DNA of 64,000 nucleotides from Malonomonas rubra. GTDB taxonomy: Bacteria; Desulfobacterota; Desulfuromonadia; Desulfuromonadales; Geopsychrobacteraceae. The first letter of the stretch is position 1. The number at the start of each line of letters is the position of its first letter. Of this stretch, positions 54,244 to 64,000 are shown one piece after another. Where the stretch lies: positions 1 to 64,000 of the forward strand of contig NZ_QKAP01000063.1 of the NCBI RefSeq assembly GCF_003247215.1, in the 5' to 3' direction. Under the pieces are notes generated by a model that searched no databases, was not told the DNA's origin, and saw only the letters and a program-made list of their open reading frames with translations. A program made the translations under genes and the position numbers.

Positions 54244-55155
54244 TTAAGAACTGGCAGATGCCTTTTTACGCTGCTCCCAGAAGATCAGTACCGGGCTGGC
54301 GACAAAAATCGACGAGTAGGTACCAACCAACACACCAACCAGCATAGCAAATGCGAAATTGTGAATCACACCACCACCGAGAACAAACAGAGCCAGTACA
54401 ACCAACAGGGTTGTCCCCGAGGTCAGCAAGGTTCTCGACAGGGTCTCGTTAACACTGCGGTTGACAATAAACGAAAAATTTTCTTTATGGTGTCTGCCGA
54501 GATTTTCGCGGATTCGGTCGTAGACGATGATGGTGTCGTTGAGCGAATAACCGATGATCGCCAGAAAAGCCGCGATGATCGGTAGGTCGATCTCCTTACC
54601 GAAGACACTGAAAGCCCCCAGAGTGATCAGCACGTCATGCGCCAAGGCAAGGATCGCACCGACGGCGAAGCGGAATTCGAAACGCCAGGAAATATAAACC
54701 AGAATCCCGAGCATGGCATAGAGAATTGCCTGCAGACCTTTGGAACGCAGGTCCTTACCAACCTGCGGCCCAACCATCTCGACCCGGCGGATATCTACGG
54801 AGCCATCTTTATAGGTTGATTCCAAGGCCTTTTCAATCTGGTCCGAAAGTCCTTGCAACTCAGCGGAGCTGTTCTCAACCCGGATCAGAAACTCGTTCTG
54901 GTTATCACCGAACGACTGCACGACCAGGCTGCCGAGTTCGATCCCGGAGAGCGCCTTTTTAATCGCGGCAGGATCGGTATCCTCAGAAAACTGAACCTGC
55001 ACCAACGTACCACCAGCGAAGTCGATACCGTAATCGGGACCACCTTTGACCACCAACGAGACAAGTCCGACCAGTATCAAAACCGCGGAAACAATCAGCG
55101 CCAGTTTGCGTTTGCCAACAAAATCGAAATTTGTATCAGGCTTGATCAGCTGCAT
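54244..55155 (-). CDS. secF: Protein translocase subunit SecF
   Basis: SecF works with SecD to pull exported proteins through SecYEG using the proton gradient. The 303-residue protein has six helices. The N-terminal helix leads to GPDYGIDFAGGTLVQVQFSE, a conserved start of the periplasmic P4 domain; later VGAILALAHDVLITLGAFSV, IIGYSLNDTIIVYDRIRENL and the C-terminal helices are typical SecF motifs. It follows secD by 15 bases. Confidence 0.97.
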   Translation of the reverse strand: MQLIKPDTNFDFVGKRKLALIVSAVLILVGLVSLVVKGGPDYGIDFAGGTLVQVQFSEDTDPAAIKKALSGIELGSLVVQSFGDNQNEFLIRVENSSAELQGLSDQIEKALESTYKDGSVDIRRVEMVGPQVGKDLRSKGLQAILYAMLGILVYISWRFEFRFAVGAILALAHDVLITLGAFSVFGKEIDLPIIAAFLAIIGYSLNDTIIVYDRIRENLGRHHKENFSFIVNRSVNETLSRTLLTSGTTLLVVLALFVLGGGVIHNFAFAMLVGVLVGTYSSIFVASPVLIFWEQRKKASASS

Positions 55156-55170
55156 GCCGCAAAAGCCTCC

Positions 55171-56769
55171 TTATATACTTAGCCGCTTGACTTCGCGGCC
55201 CTGCAGGAAAAAGTCGAAAATAACCCGCGACACGAAGATCGCAGTAAACAGCGAGGCAATAATACCGATCGACAGGGTCACGGCAAAACCTTTAACCGGC
55301 CCAGTACCAAACTGGAACAGGACCAGGGCCGCCAACAGGGTTGTCAGGTTGGCATCGATAATGGTCAGGAACGCCTTGCCATAGCCGACCTCGAGAGCAA
55401 TCTTAGGCGCCTTGCCGAGCCGCAGCTCCTCGCGAATCCGTTCAAAAATCAAGACGTTGGCGTCAACTGCCATACCGACAGTCAGCACGATACCTGCCAA
55501 ACCCGGCAGGGTAAGAGTTGCACCGAACATCGACAGCATCGCCGAGATGAACAGCAGATTAAGAACCAAGGCCACGACAGCTACGACACCAGAAAACTGG
55601 TAGTAGATGATCATGGCGACAACCACCAGCAGGCCACCGATCAGGATCGACTTGATCCCCTTGTCGATCGAATCCTGACCAAGGGACGGACCAACGGTAC
55701 GATTTTCGAGGATTTTCACCGGTGCAGGCAAAGAACCTGCCCGCAGCACAATCGCCAGGTCAGTCGCTTCCTGGGAGGTAAAAGAGCCTGAGATCTGCGC
55801 GCTGCCACCAGCAATCCGCTCACGGATCACCGGAGCCGAGTAGACCGAGTCATCCAGCACAATCGCCATCCGCTTCCCAACATTGGCGGCTGTGATCTGA
55901 TCGAAGCGCTTGGCACCGACGGAGTTAAAATCGATGGCGACATATGGCTCGTTGAAACGGGTATTAATTCGCACGTTGGCATCGGAAAGCAGGTCACCAG
56001 TCAACACGGTTTTATCGTATACCACCAGTGGAGTCTCGGTCACCGCACCGGTCGAACGATTAGTGCTCCTCTCGTAAAGCAGCTGAGTTCCTTCCGGAAG
56101 CTTTCCGGCAATGGCATCCTGCACATTGGCATCTTCGGCCACCATTTTGAATTCGAGGCGCGCGGTTTTACCGAGCAGCGAGATCGCCCGCTCAGGGTCC
56201 TTGACACCGGGCAGCTGAATCAGAATTCGGTTACCACTTTGACGCTGCAGGGTCGGCTCACTGACGCCGAACTGGTCAACCCGGTTGCGCATGGTTTCCA
56301 GCGCCTGGCGCACCGCATAGTCCTTGACGTTGGCGATCTCACTGTCGCTCAAGCGATAATGCTTTTCAATATAACCGCCAACTCCACTGAAGGTTTCCGC
56401 TTCCAAAGACGGGTAATTTTCGGTCATCAGGGTATCGACCTTGGCCCCCTCTTCTTGATCATAGACGATTATCACCAGGCGGTCGCCCTGACGGCGCTCA
56501 ATCCGCTTGAAGACAATATCCTTCTCACGCAACTGTGTTTCAACCTGATCAATAATGGTATCGATCCGGCTTTCCACCGCCTTATCGACATCGACACCCA
56601 GCACCAAGTGCATCCCGCCCTGCAGGTCGAGACCAAGATGAATCGGGTCGAAAGTATTAAGCCACCACTGCGGCAGGCTGTCCCGCATCAATGTCGGGGC
56701 CATGGCGAAAAGTGACAGGAGCAGGCAGAAGATTATTAGGCCACCCCTGAGTTTTAGACTATTGGACAT
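55171..56769 (-). CDS. secD: Protein translocase subunit SecD
   Basis: A 532-residue membrane protein with an N-terminal helix (about 8-28), the LGLDLQGGMHLVLGVD motif (45-60), a large periplasmic P1 domain (to about 345) and five C-terminal helices. The functional motifs VGMAVDANVLIFERIREEL (about 434-452) with the proton-relay Asp and NLTTLLAALVLFQFGTGPVK are present. It acts with SecF and YajC, both encoded next to it. Confidence 0.97.
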   Translation of the reverse strand: MSNSLKLRGGLIIFCLLLSLFAMAPTLMRDSLPQWWLNTFDPIHLGLDLQGGMHLVLGVDVDKAVESRIDTIIDQVETQLREKDIVFKRIERRQGDRLVIIVYDQEEGAKVDTLMTENYPSLEAETFSGVGGYIEKHYRLSDSEIANVKDYAVRQALETMRNRVDQFGVSEPTLQRQSGNRILIQLPGVKDPERAISLLGKTARLEFKMVAEDANVQDAIAGKLPEGTQLLYERSTNRSTGAVTETPLVVYDKTVLTGDLLSDANVRINTRFNEPYVAIDFNSVGAKRFDQITAANVGKRMAIVLDDSVYSAPVIRERIAGGSAQISGSFTSQEATDLAIVLRAGSLPAPVKILENRTVGPSLGQDSIDKGIKSILIGGLLVVVAMIIYYQFSGVVAVVALVLNLLFISAMLSMFGATLTLPGLAGIVLTVGMAVDANVLIFERIREELRLGKAPKIALEVGYGKAFLTIIDANLTTLLAALVLFQFGTGPVKGFAVTLSIGIIASLFTAIFVSRVIFDFFLQGREVKRLSI

Positions 56770-56845
56770 CTGCGTCGTATCTCCCTTTAGATATCAACAT
56801 GTCTGGTCAAAAGACCATCTGTTTTCCGTCCGGTCGGGCAAAAGA

Positions 56846-57151
56846 CTATTGCTTGACCTCGGTGATGGCCGAACGGTTCATTTTCATCTTCACCCCGGTG
56901 GCAACCTCGAGGACGATGGTGGCCTCTTCAACGGAAGAGATTTTGCCGTGGATGCCGCCTGCAGTGACAATCTGATCACCCGGCTTGAGGTTACTAACCA
57001 ATTCCTTATGTTGCTTGGCCCTTTTCTGCTGTGGACGAATCAGCAGAAAGTAAAAAATCGCGAACATCGCGACCAGCATGATCAGCCCTTCATACCCCTG
57101 CTGACCTTGCGCTGCACCGTTCCCTGCCATTGCGAATGCTTCTGTTGCCAT
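56846..57151 (-). CDS. yajC: Sec translocon accessory protein YajC
   Basis: A 101-residue protein from ATG 57151 (GGGAGGA 9 bases upstream); an ATG at 57202 adds 17 residues without a better ribosome site. It has a single helix (LIMLVAMFAIFYFLLIRPQQ, about 21-40) followed by RAKQHKELVSNLKPGDQIVT and AGGIHGKI, the YajC signature. It associates with SecDF and lies in the conserved tgt-yajC-secD-secF order. Confidence 0.95.
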   Translation of the reverse strand: MATEAFAMAGNGAAQGQQGYEGLIMLVAMFAIFYFLLIRPQQKRAKQHKELVSNLKPGDQIVTAGGIHGKISSVEEATIVLEVATGVKMKMNRSAITEVKQ

Positions 57152-57213
57152 AAGTAGAGTTCCTCCCGTTGCGTGTTCAGTGCCAAAAACAGAGACTGGC
57201 AAAAATAAAAAAA

Positions 57214-59387
<2,174 letters not shown>

Positions 59388-59555
59388 CAGTACTTTCCAA
59401 ACGGTAAAACCAGCGACCTAGAGAATCATAATCAAAAATCAAAGTCAATTGCTTTCCACGGTGCTCTTGTAGGACCTTTTCCCCAGATTAGAATTGCTGC
59501 TTTTTTTCTAAAATACCGTATTATACACATGAATACCATTTATCGATGATCGCGT

Positions 59556-60025
59556 TTAACACACAGAAAAGTGTATATCGACAAATATCGTTGCCGGAGA
59601 AAGATTCCCGTGCCAGAGGCCTGCAGCGTGCGCCATCTCCAGCAATCCGGCAACCTGCTCGATAAGTTCCAGGCTTCGGCGAACCGGGAAAGGGCTTGCG
59701 AGACAATCCTTCAGAGAGATGCCGACTGGAAATGGATAAACACAATAACTGTGACTAACCGTTGCTTCAGCAGCCAACAGGCCAATCTGCCCGGAGAAAG
59801 ACTGACCGATCAACAGGTTCGCCTGATCAATAGATACCTTGCGGGCTTTTTTCCCGCAGTCAGTTCAGCGGGAAACAGCAGCATGCGGGCAGCGTCCCCC
59901 ACGGGTCCTGCGACCTGATATATCACAAATAATGGGTTTTCGTTGAGCGGCGTGACAACCTGATAGTCAGCTATGGAGTGACCGCATGCCAACATAAAAA
60001 TGCTCCCACAGCAAAGACAAATCAA
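59556..60025 (-). pseudogene. Broken protein-kinase-like gene
   Basis: Two overlapping minus-strand frames (60025-59810 and 59813-59556) look like one interrupted gene. The first gives IADYQVVTPLNENPLFVIYQ then AARMLLFPAELTAGKKPA; the second continues QANLLIGQSFSGQIGLL and PVGISLKDCLA and RSLELIEQVAGLLEMAHAAG, LWHGNLSPATIFVD. HGNLSP resembles the HRDLKP catalytic-loop region of Ser/Thr kinases with key residues lost, and the DFG half is missing. The junction holds A AAA AAG in the zero frame, a classic -1 slippery heptamer, within a small GCGGG/CCCGC stem. Decay is the likelier explanation than a functional short pseudokinase. Confidence 0.5.
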
Positions 60026-60057
60026 CTGATAGTTTCACGATTATCCAGTCTGAAAAA

Positions 60058-61095
60058 CTAGGGGAAAAGTGGTACGATTCCGAGTCCTAGCTGCTCCTTA
60101 ACGCCGCAGATCAAATTCATATTCTGTACCGCTTGACCAGCAGCGCCCTTGACCAGGTTATCGATCACTGACACGACTATCACACGCCCAGTCCTCTCAT
60201 CACTGACCACGCCGATATCACAGAAGTTTGTGCCACGGACATAGGCAACATTCGGCAACTCCCCACTAGGCATTACCCGCACGAACTTTTCCTTGCCATA
60301 AAAAGATTGATACAGCCCGATAAGTTCAGCGGTGTTCTCCTCCCCGCGCAGGGTCGCATACATTGTTGACAGGATTCCCCGGTTGATCGGCAATAAATGC
60401 GGAGTAAAATTGACCAGAACCGGACTTCCGGACAAAACCGTCAAGGTTTGTTCGATTTCAGGAGTGTGCCTGTGACTAGCCACTCCATAGGCCTTAAAAC
60501 CCTCATTAACTTCGCAATAGAGGCTTCCTTGCTTGGCTCCCCTCCCGGCCCCGCTAGTTCCCGACTTGCTGTCGATCACCAGGGTCGAAGGATCGACCAG
60601 ATCGTACTTTAGCAAGGGTGCCAAGCCGAGGGCAACGCTGGTTGGATAGCAACCGGGATTGGCAATCAATCTCGCTCCCGCAATTTCCGACCGAAACAGC
60701 TCCGGAAGACCGTAGATCGCCTCGGCCAAAAGCTCCGGGCTGCTATGTTCCTGATACCAGTGCTCATAAACCGCCTGATCCTTCAAGCGGTAATCTGCCG
60801 ACAAATCGACAACCTTGCAACCGGCGGCAAGAAAACCCGGAATAACATCCATCGCCGACTTGTGCGGCAGGGCAGTAAATACCAACTCCGACTTTGCGGC
60901 AATCGCGTCAACATCGAGCGACTCGCAGACCAGTTCACAAAAACCGGTCAGCGAAGGAAAAGCCCGGCTGATCGGCAAACCTTCATGCTGCCGAGATGTA
61001 ACACAGGTTATCTCTACCTCGGGATGGCCGATCAAAAGCCGAATCAATTCAACGCCGGTATACCCACTAGCTCCGACTACAGCGACTTTCAACAT
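60058..61095 (-). CDS. argC: N-acetyl-gamma-glutamyl-phosphate reductase
   Basis: ArgC catalyses the third step of arginine synthesis. From ATG 61095 (345 residues; GGGAGATAGGG upstream) the NADP-binding start is [19 protein letters not shown], and the catalytic Cys149 lies in [32 protein letters not shown] carries the second active-site His. An ATG at 61116 has no ribosome site. It stands alone, downstream of the rpsI terminator. Confidence 0.95.
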   Translation of the reverse strand: MLKVAVVGASGYTGVELIRLLIGHPEVEITCVTSRQHEGLPISRAFPSLTGFCELVCESLDVDAIAAKSELVFTALPHKSAMDVIPGFLAAGCKVVDLSADYRLKDQAVYEHWYQEHSSPELLAEAIYGLPELFRSEIAGARLIANPGCYPTSVALGLAPLLKYDLVDPSTLVIDSKSGTSGAGRGAKQGSLYCEVNEGFKAYGVASHRHTPEIEQTLTVLSGSPVLVNFTPHLLPINRGILSTMYATLRGEENTAELIGLYQSFYGKEKFVRVMPSGELPNVAYVRGTNFCDIGVVSDERTGRVIVVSVIDNLVKGAAGQAVQNMNLICGVKEQLGLGIVPLFP

Positions 61096-61193
61096 AGTTA
61101 TTTCCCTATCTCCCATTCACAAAGGAATGGAATCTAAACCGTAATAATTGTTATGCATAATAGCTATTGAACCGGCCCTTGTCGACCCCGGAT

Positions 61194-61229
61194 AAAAAAA
61201 GAGGGAAACCCGTCAGGCTTCCCTCTTTT
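61194..61229 (-). terminator. Terminator after rpsI
   Basis: On the minus strand AAAAGAGGGAA pairs with TTCCCTCTTTT around a small GC-closed loop, ending in a run of seven T. It ends the rplM-rpsI transcript, 38 bases after the rpsI stop. Confidence 0.88.
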
Positions 61230-61266
61230 GATCGAACAATCTGCTGTACGAAACAGCCTGTAGCGC

Positions 61267-61659
61267 TTAACGCTTGGAGAACTGGAAGCTCCGGCGCGCT
61301 GCACGGCGGCCATACTTTTTCCGTTCTTTGACGCGGCTGTCACGAGTAATGAAGCCTGCCTTCTTCAGAACGGCACGCAGTTCAGGATCAATCTCCAGCA
61401 GAGCACGGGTGATGCCATGCTTAATGGCTCCTGCCTGGCCAGAAGCACCGCCACCGCAGACGTTGACGTAGATGTCATACTTGCCTGCATTGTCGGTCAG
61501 TTCAAGCGGCTGACGAACCACCATCTTGGAGGTTTCGCGACCGAAGAACTCATCTATAGTGCGCTTGTTAATGGTGATCTCGCCGCTACCCGGCTTCAAC
61601 CAGACACGGGCGATTGAGGTTTTTCTTTTACCAGTTGCGTAAAACTTCTGCTCAGCCAT
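61267..61659 (-). CDS. rpsI: 30S ribosomal protein S9
   Basis: A 130-residue S9 with the conserved start [39 protein letters not shown] and the basic C-terminus [18 protein letters not shown] whose last Lys-Arg contact the P-site tRNA. It follows rplM by 11 bases, as in nearly all bacteria. Confidence 0.98.
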   Translation of the reverse strand: MAEQKFYATGKRKTSIARVWLKPGSGEITINKRTIDEFFGRETSKMVVRQPLELTDNAGKYDIYVNVCGGGASGQAGAIKHGITRALLEIDPELRAVLKKAGFITRDSRVKERKKYGRRAARRSFQFSKR

Positions 61660-61670
61660 CTAGCTATCTC

Positions 61671-62099
61671 CTAAATCTTCAGTTCTTTAGGCTGCTGGGC
61701 GGCATGAGGATGTTCGCCACCGGCGTAGACCTTGAGTTTTTTGAACATCTTGCGACCCAGCTTGCTCTTGGGCAGCATACCCTTAACAGCCGACTGCAGA
61801 ACCATCTCCGGTTTTTTAGCAAGCAGCTTCTCTGCGTTGATCTCACGGATACCACCAGGGTAACCAGTATGGTGGTAATATTTCTTGTCGGCCAGTTTGT
61901 TACCGGTCAATTTGACCTTATCGGCATTCAGCACAACAACGAAATCGCCAGTGTCAACGCTCGGGGTGTAGATTGGCTTATGCTTGCCACGCAAAACGCG
62001 GGCAATTTCAGTCGCGGCGCGACCGAGGACGACGTCCTCAAGATCGACCACGTACCAAGCTCTCTTGATATCTTGCTCTTTAGCGATTTGAGTACTCAT
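61671..62099 (-). CDS. rplM: 50S ribosomal protein L13
   Basis: A 142-residue L13: [60 protein letters not shown] and [20 protein letters not shown] are diagnostic. It has a good ribosome site (GGAGAGGAA) and forms an operon with rpsI. Confidence 0.98.
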   Translation of the reverse strand: MSTQIAKEQDIKRAWYVVDLEDVVLGRAATEIARVLRGKHKPIYTPSVDTGDFVVVLNADKVKLTGNKLADKKYYHHTGYPGGIREINAEKLLAKKPEMVLQSAVKGMLPKSKLGRKMFKKLKVYAGGEHPHAAQQPKELKI

Positions 62100-62155
62100 C
62101 GCGTTCCTCTCCAGATTTACATATCTTTAGGGGTTGTGGGGCTCACAAAGCGGAA

Positions 62156-62184
62156 AAGGTATCCGACTTGCCCCTCACTGTCAA
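62156..62184 (-). promoter_or_regulatory. Possible promoter of rplM-rpsI
   Basis: Minus-strand TTGACA (62179-62184) is a perfect -35; the -10 at 62156-62161 (TACCTT) is weak, 17 bases away. The leader before rplM is about 50 bases, long enough for translational control, though I see no clear structure. Confidence 0.45.
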
Positions 62185-62244
62185 GGGAATTCGACAGCAA
62201 ATCCTAGAATATTTCGGCAATATTTCAGCGGCTTAATCGATCCG

Positions 62245-62979
62245 TCAATACTCGACTTCCATCAGGCACAAACCCTGGGCTGGAGCGGTCAGCGCCGGGC
62301 CGATTTCCATGCTACCGCACAGCAGCTTTTCGACATCGATGACTGGGCGCTTTCCACGGCCGATTTCCACCAGAGTGCCGATCATCATCCGCACCATGTT
62401 TTTCAGAAAACCGGATCCGCAGACATCGATATACAACATTTCTCCCTCTTCGATCAGATCTACTGAAAATATCCTCCGCCAGGTTGTTTCCGCTGCACAG
62501 CCGCTGGTACGGAAGGCGGCAAAATCATGCTCGCCGACGAACTGTTGGGCCGCCCTGCGCATACTTACCATATCGAGAGGCTGCCGAATCTGCCAACTGG
62601 TACGTCGCTGCAGCGGCGAGCGCACCTCAGTACGCATCAAGCTGTAACGATAGCGTTTCCTCTTTGCCGAAAAACGGGCATGAAAATCATCATCGACAAT
62701 CTCGGCCTTGCGAACGGCGATGGTGACCGGCAAAAATCGATTCACCCCTTCTCGCCAGGCGCTTAACGGCAGTCCCCGATCCGAATCGAAGTGGCAAACC
62801 ATGCCGAGTGCGTGCACACCAGCGTCAGTTCGTCCAGAGGAATACACCCGCACCTTTTCTCCCAGCAATTGCTCCAGAGCGAGTTCAACCCGCTGCTGGA
62901 TTGAAACCCCATTCGGCTGCACCTGCCAGCCAACGAAATCGGTGCCATCATATTCTATCGTTAACTTGATTCTAGCCAT
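62245..62979 (-). CDS. truA: tRNA pseudouridine(38-40) synthase
   Basis: TruA modifies uridines 38-40 of the tRNA anticodon arm. The 244-residue protein starts ARIKLTIEYDGTDFVGWQVQ; the catalytic Asp52 is in SSGRTDAGVHALGMV, and FHARFSAKRKRYRYSL and GSGFLKNMVRMMIGTLVEIG are conserved. Adjacent placement of truA to rplM-rpsI is widespread; in Firmicutes an ecfT gene precedes it, as the remnant to the right suggests here too. Confidence 0.97.
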   Translation of the reverse strand: MARIKLTIEYDGTDFVGWQVQPNGVSIQQRVELALEQLLGEKVRVYSSGRTDAGVHALGMVCHFDSDRGLPLSAWREGVNRFLPVTIAVRKAEIVDDDFHARFSAKRKRYRYSLMRTEVRSPLQRRTSWQIRQPLDMVSMRRAAQQFVGEHDFAAFRTSGCAAETTWRRIFSVDLIEEGEMLYIDVCGSGFLKNMVRMMIGTLVEIGRGKRPVIDVEKLLCGSMEIGPALTAPAQGLCLMEVEY

Positions 62980-63030
62980 CTAAACCATCCAGATTAGAGC
63001 CAGCAAAAAGATTCCAACAGCAAAAACAAC

Positions 63031-63549
63031 TCAATCATAGCGCGTCAAACGACGATCACAGTCCTCATGAGTCGCGATTTTTGCCTGAACTCCGAAAGGG
63101 ATCTCCTCCGCCAATCGATCAGCCAGATCAATCAGGTGCATCAGCAGAGGAGCAACCAATACAGCCCTGCCCTTGAGCCCCGCGAACCCTTTGGAAACCT
63201 CAGACTCATCCTGAAGCTGGGCCACCTCTTCACAAATGATCGAAAAAAAAACTGTATTCCAAGGATCCGCCCCACTGCAGCTTTTCGAACCGACAATCCA
63301 AAGCGTTGCAACAGTTGGTTATCGACCAGCAAACCACTCAACAGGCCATCATACGAAAGCCACTTGGTACCAAGCAGGGTGCGACTGGGAGTAAAATACA
63401 GATGCAACAGCCCGGCAACCATTCATTGTCGAGAAAAGATTGCCCAGCAAAAGGCAGGGCAACAGCAAATTCAGGCGAGGGTCAAGCTGATGCAGGTTGC
63501 TGCCGCCTGCCCGGCAAACTCCCGGATATGCTTGTCCAAAACTCGGCAT
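63031..63549 (-). pseudogene. Decayed EcfT/CbiQ-like transporter gene
   Basis: Three minus-strand frames line up as remains of one ECF-transporter T component. The first (from 63549) reads MPSFGQAYPGVCRAGGSNLH then QLDPRLNLLLPCLLLGNLFS, the classic G-x-Y-x-PG...LH-x-LDPR-x-KLL start of EcfT proteins. The second (from 63422) has LHLYFTPSRTLLGTK and LSVRKAAVGRILGIQFFF. The third (to 63031) has SIICEEVAQLQDESEV, LVAPLLMHLIDLADRLAEEI, like the conserved C-terminal cytoplasmic helices. At least two frameshifts, one at nine A (63243-63251), and a total length near 170 instead of about 250 residues show inactivation. Location next to truA matches the ecfT-truA-rplM-rpsI order known from Firmicutes. 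Confidence 0.6.
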
Positions 63550-63619
63550 AAAACTGCATCAGGGGACGCAATCGCCCCCTGATCGAGATAGACCTCAAAC
63601 GACCGAGGCCGCCATAAAC

Positions 63620-64000
<381 letters not shown>

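Noticed and set aside
59388-59470. A promoter for queA with TTGACT and TATGAT
   Set aside because: The two boxes are only 12 bases apart, too close for a sigma-70 promoter.
63067-63582. A 171-codon plus-strand frame beside truA
   Set aside because: It is opposite the EcfT-like remnant, has no family pattern and no ribosome site, while the minus strand carries recognisable EcfT motifs.

Overview
The window looks like a chromosomal segment of a Gram-negative bacterium of moderate G+C content. It carries a full lipid A/Kdo and outer-membrane biogenesis set (bamA, skp, lpxD, fabZ, lpxA, lpxB, msbA, waaA, lpxK, lolCD). Gene orders such as pheA-tyrA-aroA-cmk-ispH-rpsA-sppA-ihfB and tgt-yajC-secD-secF recall Desulfuromonadales (Geobacter/Desulfuromonas relatives); that placement is inference from gene order and protein style, not from a search. 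No tRNA, rRNA, CRISPR array, prophage or insertion sequence was seen.

Layout. 1-5770 (all minus): surface-polysaccharide genes, namely a truncated family-10 glycosyltransferase, a GT-A-like transferase, an O-antigen ligase/polymerase in AT-rich DNA, two GT4 transferases and an ELM1-like protein. 5777-20502 (minus): the envelope operon lysS-lolC-lolD-bamA-skp-lpxD-fabZ-lpxA-lpxB-msbA-LPLAT-waaA-lpxK-Trm112, mostly with overlapping or touching genes. 20668-28622 (minus): a tightly coupled operon of TPR lipoprotein, DUF4292 lipoprotein, peptide ABC transporter (binding protein and two permeases), a stand-alone MshEN-domain protein inserted between the permeases, a YchJ-like protein and a mutM whose zinc finger is lost to a homopolymer frameshift.

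28850-33287 (plus): a signalling operon. It encodes a small membrane protein, then an SLC5 transporter fused through a STAC-like domain to GAF and SpoIIE/PP2C phosphatase domains, then a STAS protein and an RsbW-type kinase. This is the most unusual system in the window: a transporter-like receptor that probably feeds a partner switch. 33268-36378: HAD phosphatase, lgt, an RluA-family synthase, a probable 6S RNA with a strong promoter, an inverted-repeat element and ihfB. 36415-44176 (minus): sppA, rpsA and isoprenoid/aromatic amino acid genes. 44281-49936: ADP-ribosylglycohydrolase, a PLP aminotransferase (plus) and a binding-protein/hybrid-kinase pair.

50034-64000 (minus): murB, recJ, a beta-helix lipoprotein, a TPR protein, secF, secD, yajC, tgt, queA, a broken kinase-like gene, argC, rpsI, rplM, truA, a wrecked ecfT-like gene and the 3' part of leuB. 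Three coding regions (mutM, the ecfT-like remnant and the kinase-like remnant) break at or near A/T homopolymers, so either sequencing error or real decay has to be separated by re-reading the DNA.
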